DNA of 7,366 bases, taken from Aquamicrobium sp. Lineage in GTDB: Bacteria; Pseudomonadota; Alphaproteobacteria; Rhizobiales; Rhizobiaceae. Under the pieces are notes generated by a model that was given only the letters and a program-made list of their open reading frames with translations, made no database searches and was not told where the DNA came from. Positions 7,103 to 7,366 of this stretch are shown piece by piece. The stretch's first letter is position 1, and every line of letters begins with the position of its first letter. The position numbers were made by a program, and so were the translations under genes. The stretch covers positions 1-7,366 of the forward strand of contig JACZJD010000360.1 of the NCBI GenBank assembly GCA_014860725.1, given 5' to 3'.

Positions 7103-7366
7103 TCAGCCGGCGTCGGCGAGCCGCGACCGCGCCGCCTCCAGCCGCGCGCGCGCCTCCCGGAGCCCGGCGAGCTTCTCGCGCTCGGCCTCCACGACCTCCT
7201 CCGCGGCACGCTCGACGAACTGCGGATTGGCGAGCTTCTTCTCGACGCGGCCGATCTCGTCGGCGTTCTTCGCCAGCTCCTTGTCGAGCCGCGCGGCCTC
7301 GGCCTTGAGGTCGATCAGGTCGCCGAGCGGCAGGCAGGCGGTGGCCTCGCCGATGACGATCTGGGC
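7103..7366 (-). CDS. valS: Valyl-tRNA synthetase, C-terminal 87 residues (runs off right edge)
   Basis: The frame is open from the right edge to the stop TGA at 7103-7105 and gives 87 residues. It reads as the C-terminal arm of ValS: a short strand with the pattern ACLPLGDLIDLKAEAARLDKEL, then a long charged helix with NPQFVERAAEEVVEAEREKLAGLREARARLEAA. This is the tRNA-contacting coiled coil that ends bacterial valyl-tRNA synthetases, where the 'LAN..FV..AP..VV..E..KL' pattern is a family hallmark; here AP is AA. The catalytic and editing domains lie outside the window. ValS charges tRNA-Val with valine, and ilvD next to it makes the valine precursor, though the gap carries a hairpin and a separate promoter candidate. 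Confidence 0.9.
   Translation of the reverse strand, partial: AQIVIGEATACLPLGDLIDLKAEAARLDKELAKNADEIGRVEKKLANPQFVERAAEEVVEAEREKLAGLREARARLEAARSRLADAG

Noticed and set aside
1..7366. A novel defence, mobile or biosynthetic system
   Set aside because: Every well-supported coding region is a recognisable core gene. No transposase, integrase, phage gene, CRISPR array, toxin-antitoxin pair, tRNA attachment site or unassigned gene cluster is visible.

Overview
The window looks like a stretch of core chromosome from a high-GC alphaproteobacterium of the Rhizobiales (Hyphomicrobiales), probably near Mesorhizobium, Aminobacter and related genera. The strongest pointer is an ExoR-type periplasmic Sel1-repeat protein, which is typical of rhizobia and relatives. 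The Dgt and IlvD sequences and the GC-rich codon use fit the same group. This placement rests on remembered family sequences, not on a search.

Layout, left to right. (1) Minus strand: the N-terminal two thirds of argS (arginyl-tRNA synthetase), running off the left edge. It is preceded on the same strand, 61 bp upstream, by dgt (dNTP triphosphohydrolase), which probably starts at a TTG. (2) A short divergent control region, about 2468-2555. (3) Plus strand: erpA (A-type iron-sulfur carrier) and xth (exonuclease III), 7 bp apart and probably one transcript. (4) A 388-bp gap between the convergent genes xth and exoR. It holds an inverted pair of palindromic repeats resembling the dispersed intergenic elements of rhizobial genomes. 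(5) Minus strand: exoR, then 230 bp carrying the ilvD terminator and an unexplained perfect inverted repeat. (6) Minus strand: ilvD (dihydroxy-acid dehydratase), complete. (7) Minus strand: the last 87 codons of valS (valyl-tRNA synthetase), running off the right edge, with a hairpin after its stop that seems to carry the ilvD promoter -35 in its loop.

Functionally this is housekeeping: two aminoacyl-tRNA synthetases, nucleotide-pool control, Fe-S cluster delivery, DNA base repair and branched-chain amino acid synthesis. The one regulatory gene is exoR, known in Sinorhizobium as the periplasmic inhibitor of the ExoS-ChvI two-component system. ErpA and IlvD are linked in principle, since IlvD needs an Fe-S cluster, but nothing here shows direct coupling.

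I found no sign of a defence system, phage, integron, CRISPR array, transposase or novel gene cluster. The items worth a second look are non-coding or small-scale: the intergenic palindromic element, the inverted repeat upstream of exoR, a 15-bp tandem duplication inside exoR, the promoter nested in a terminator before ilvD, and the TTG start of dgt.
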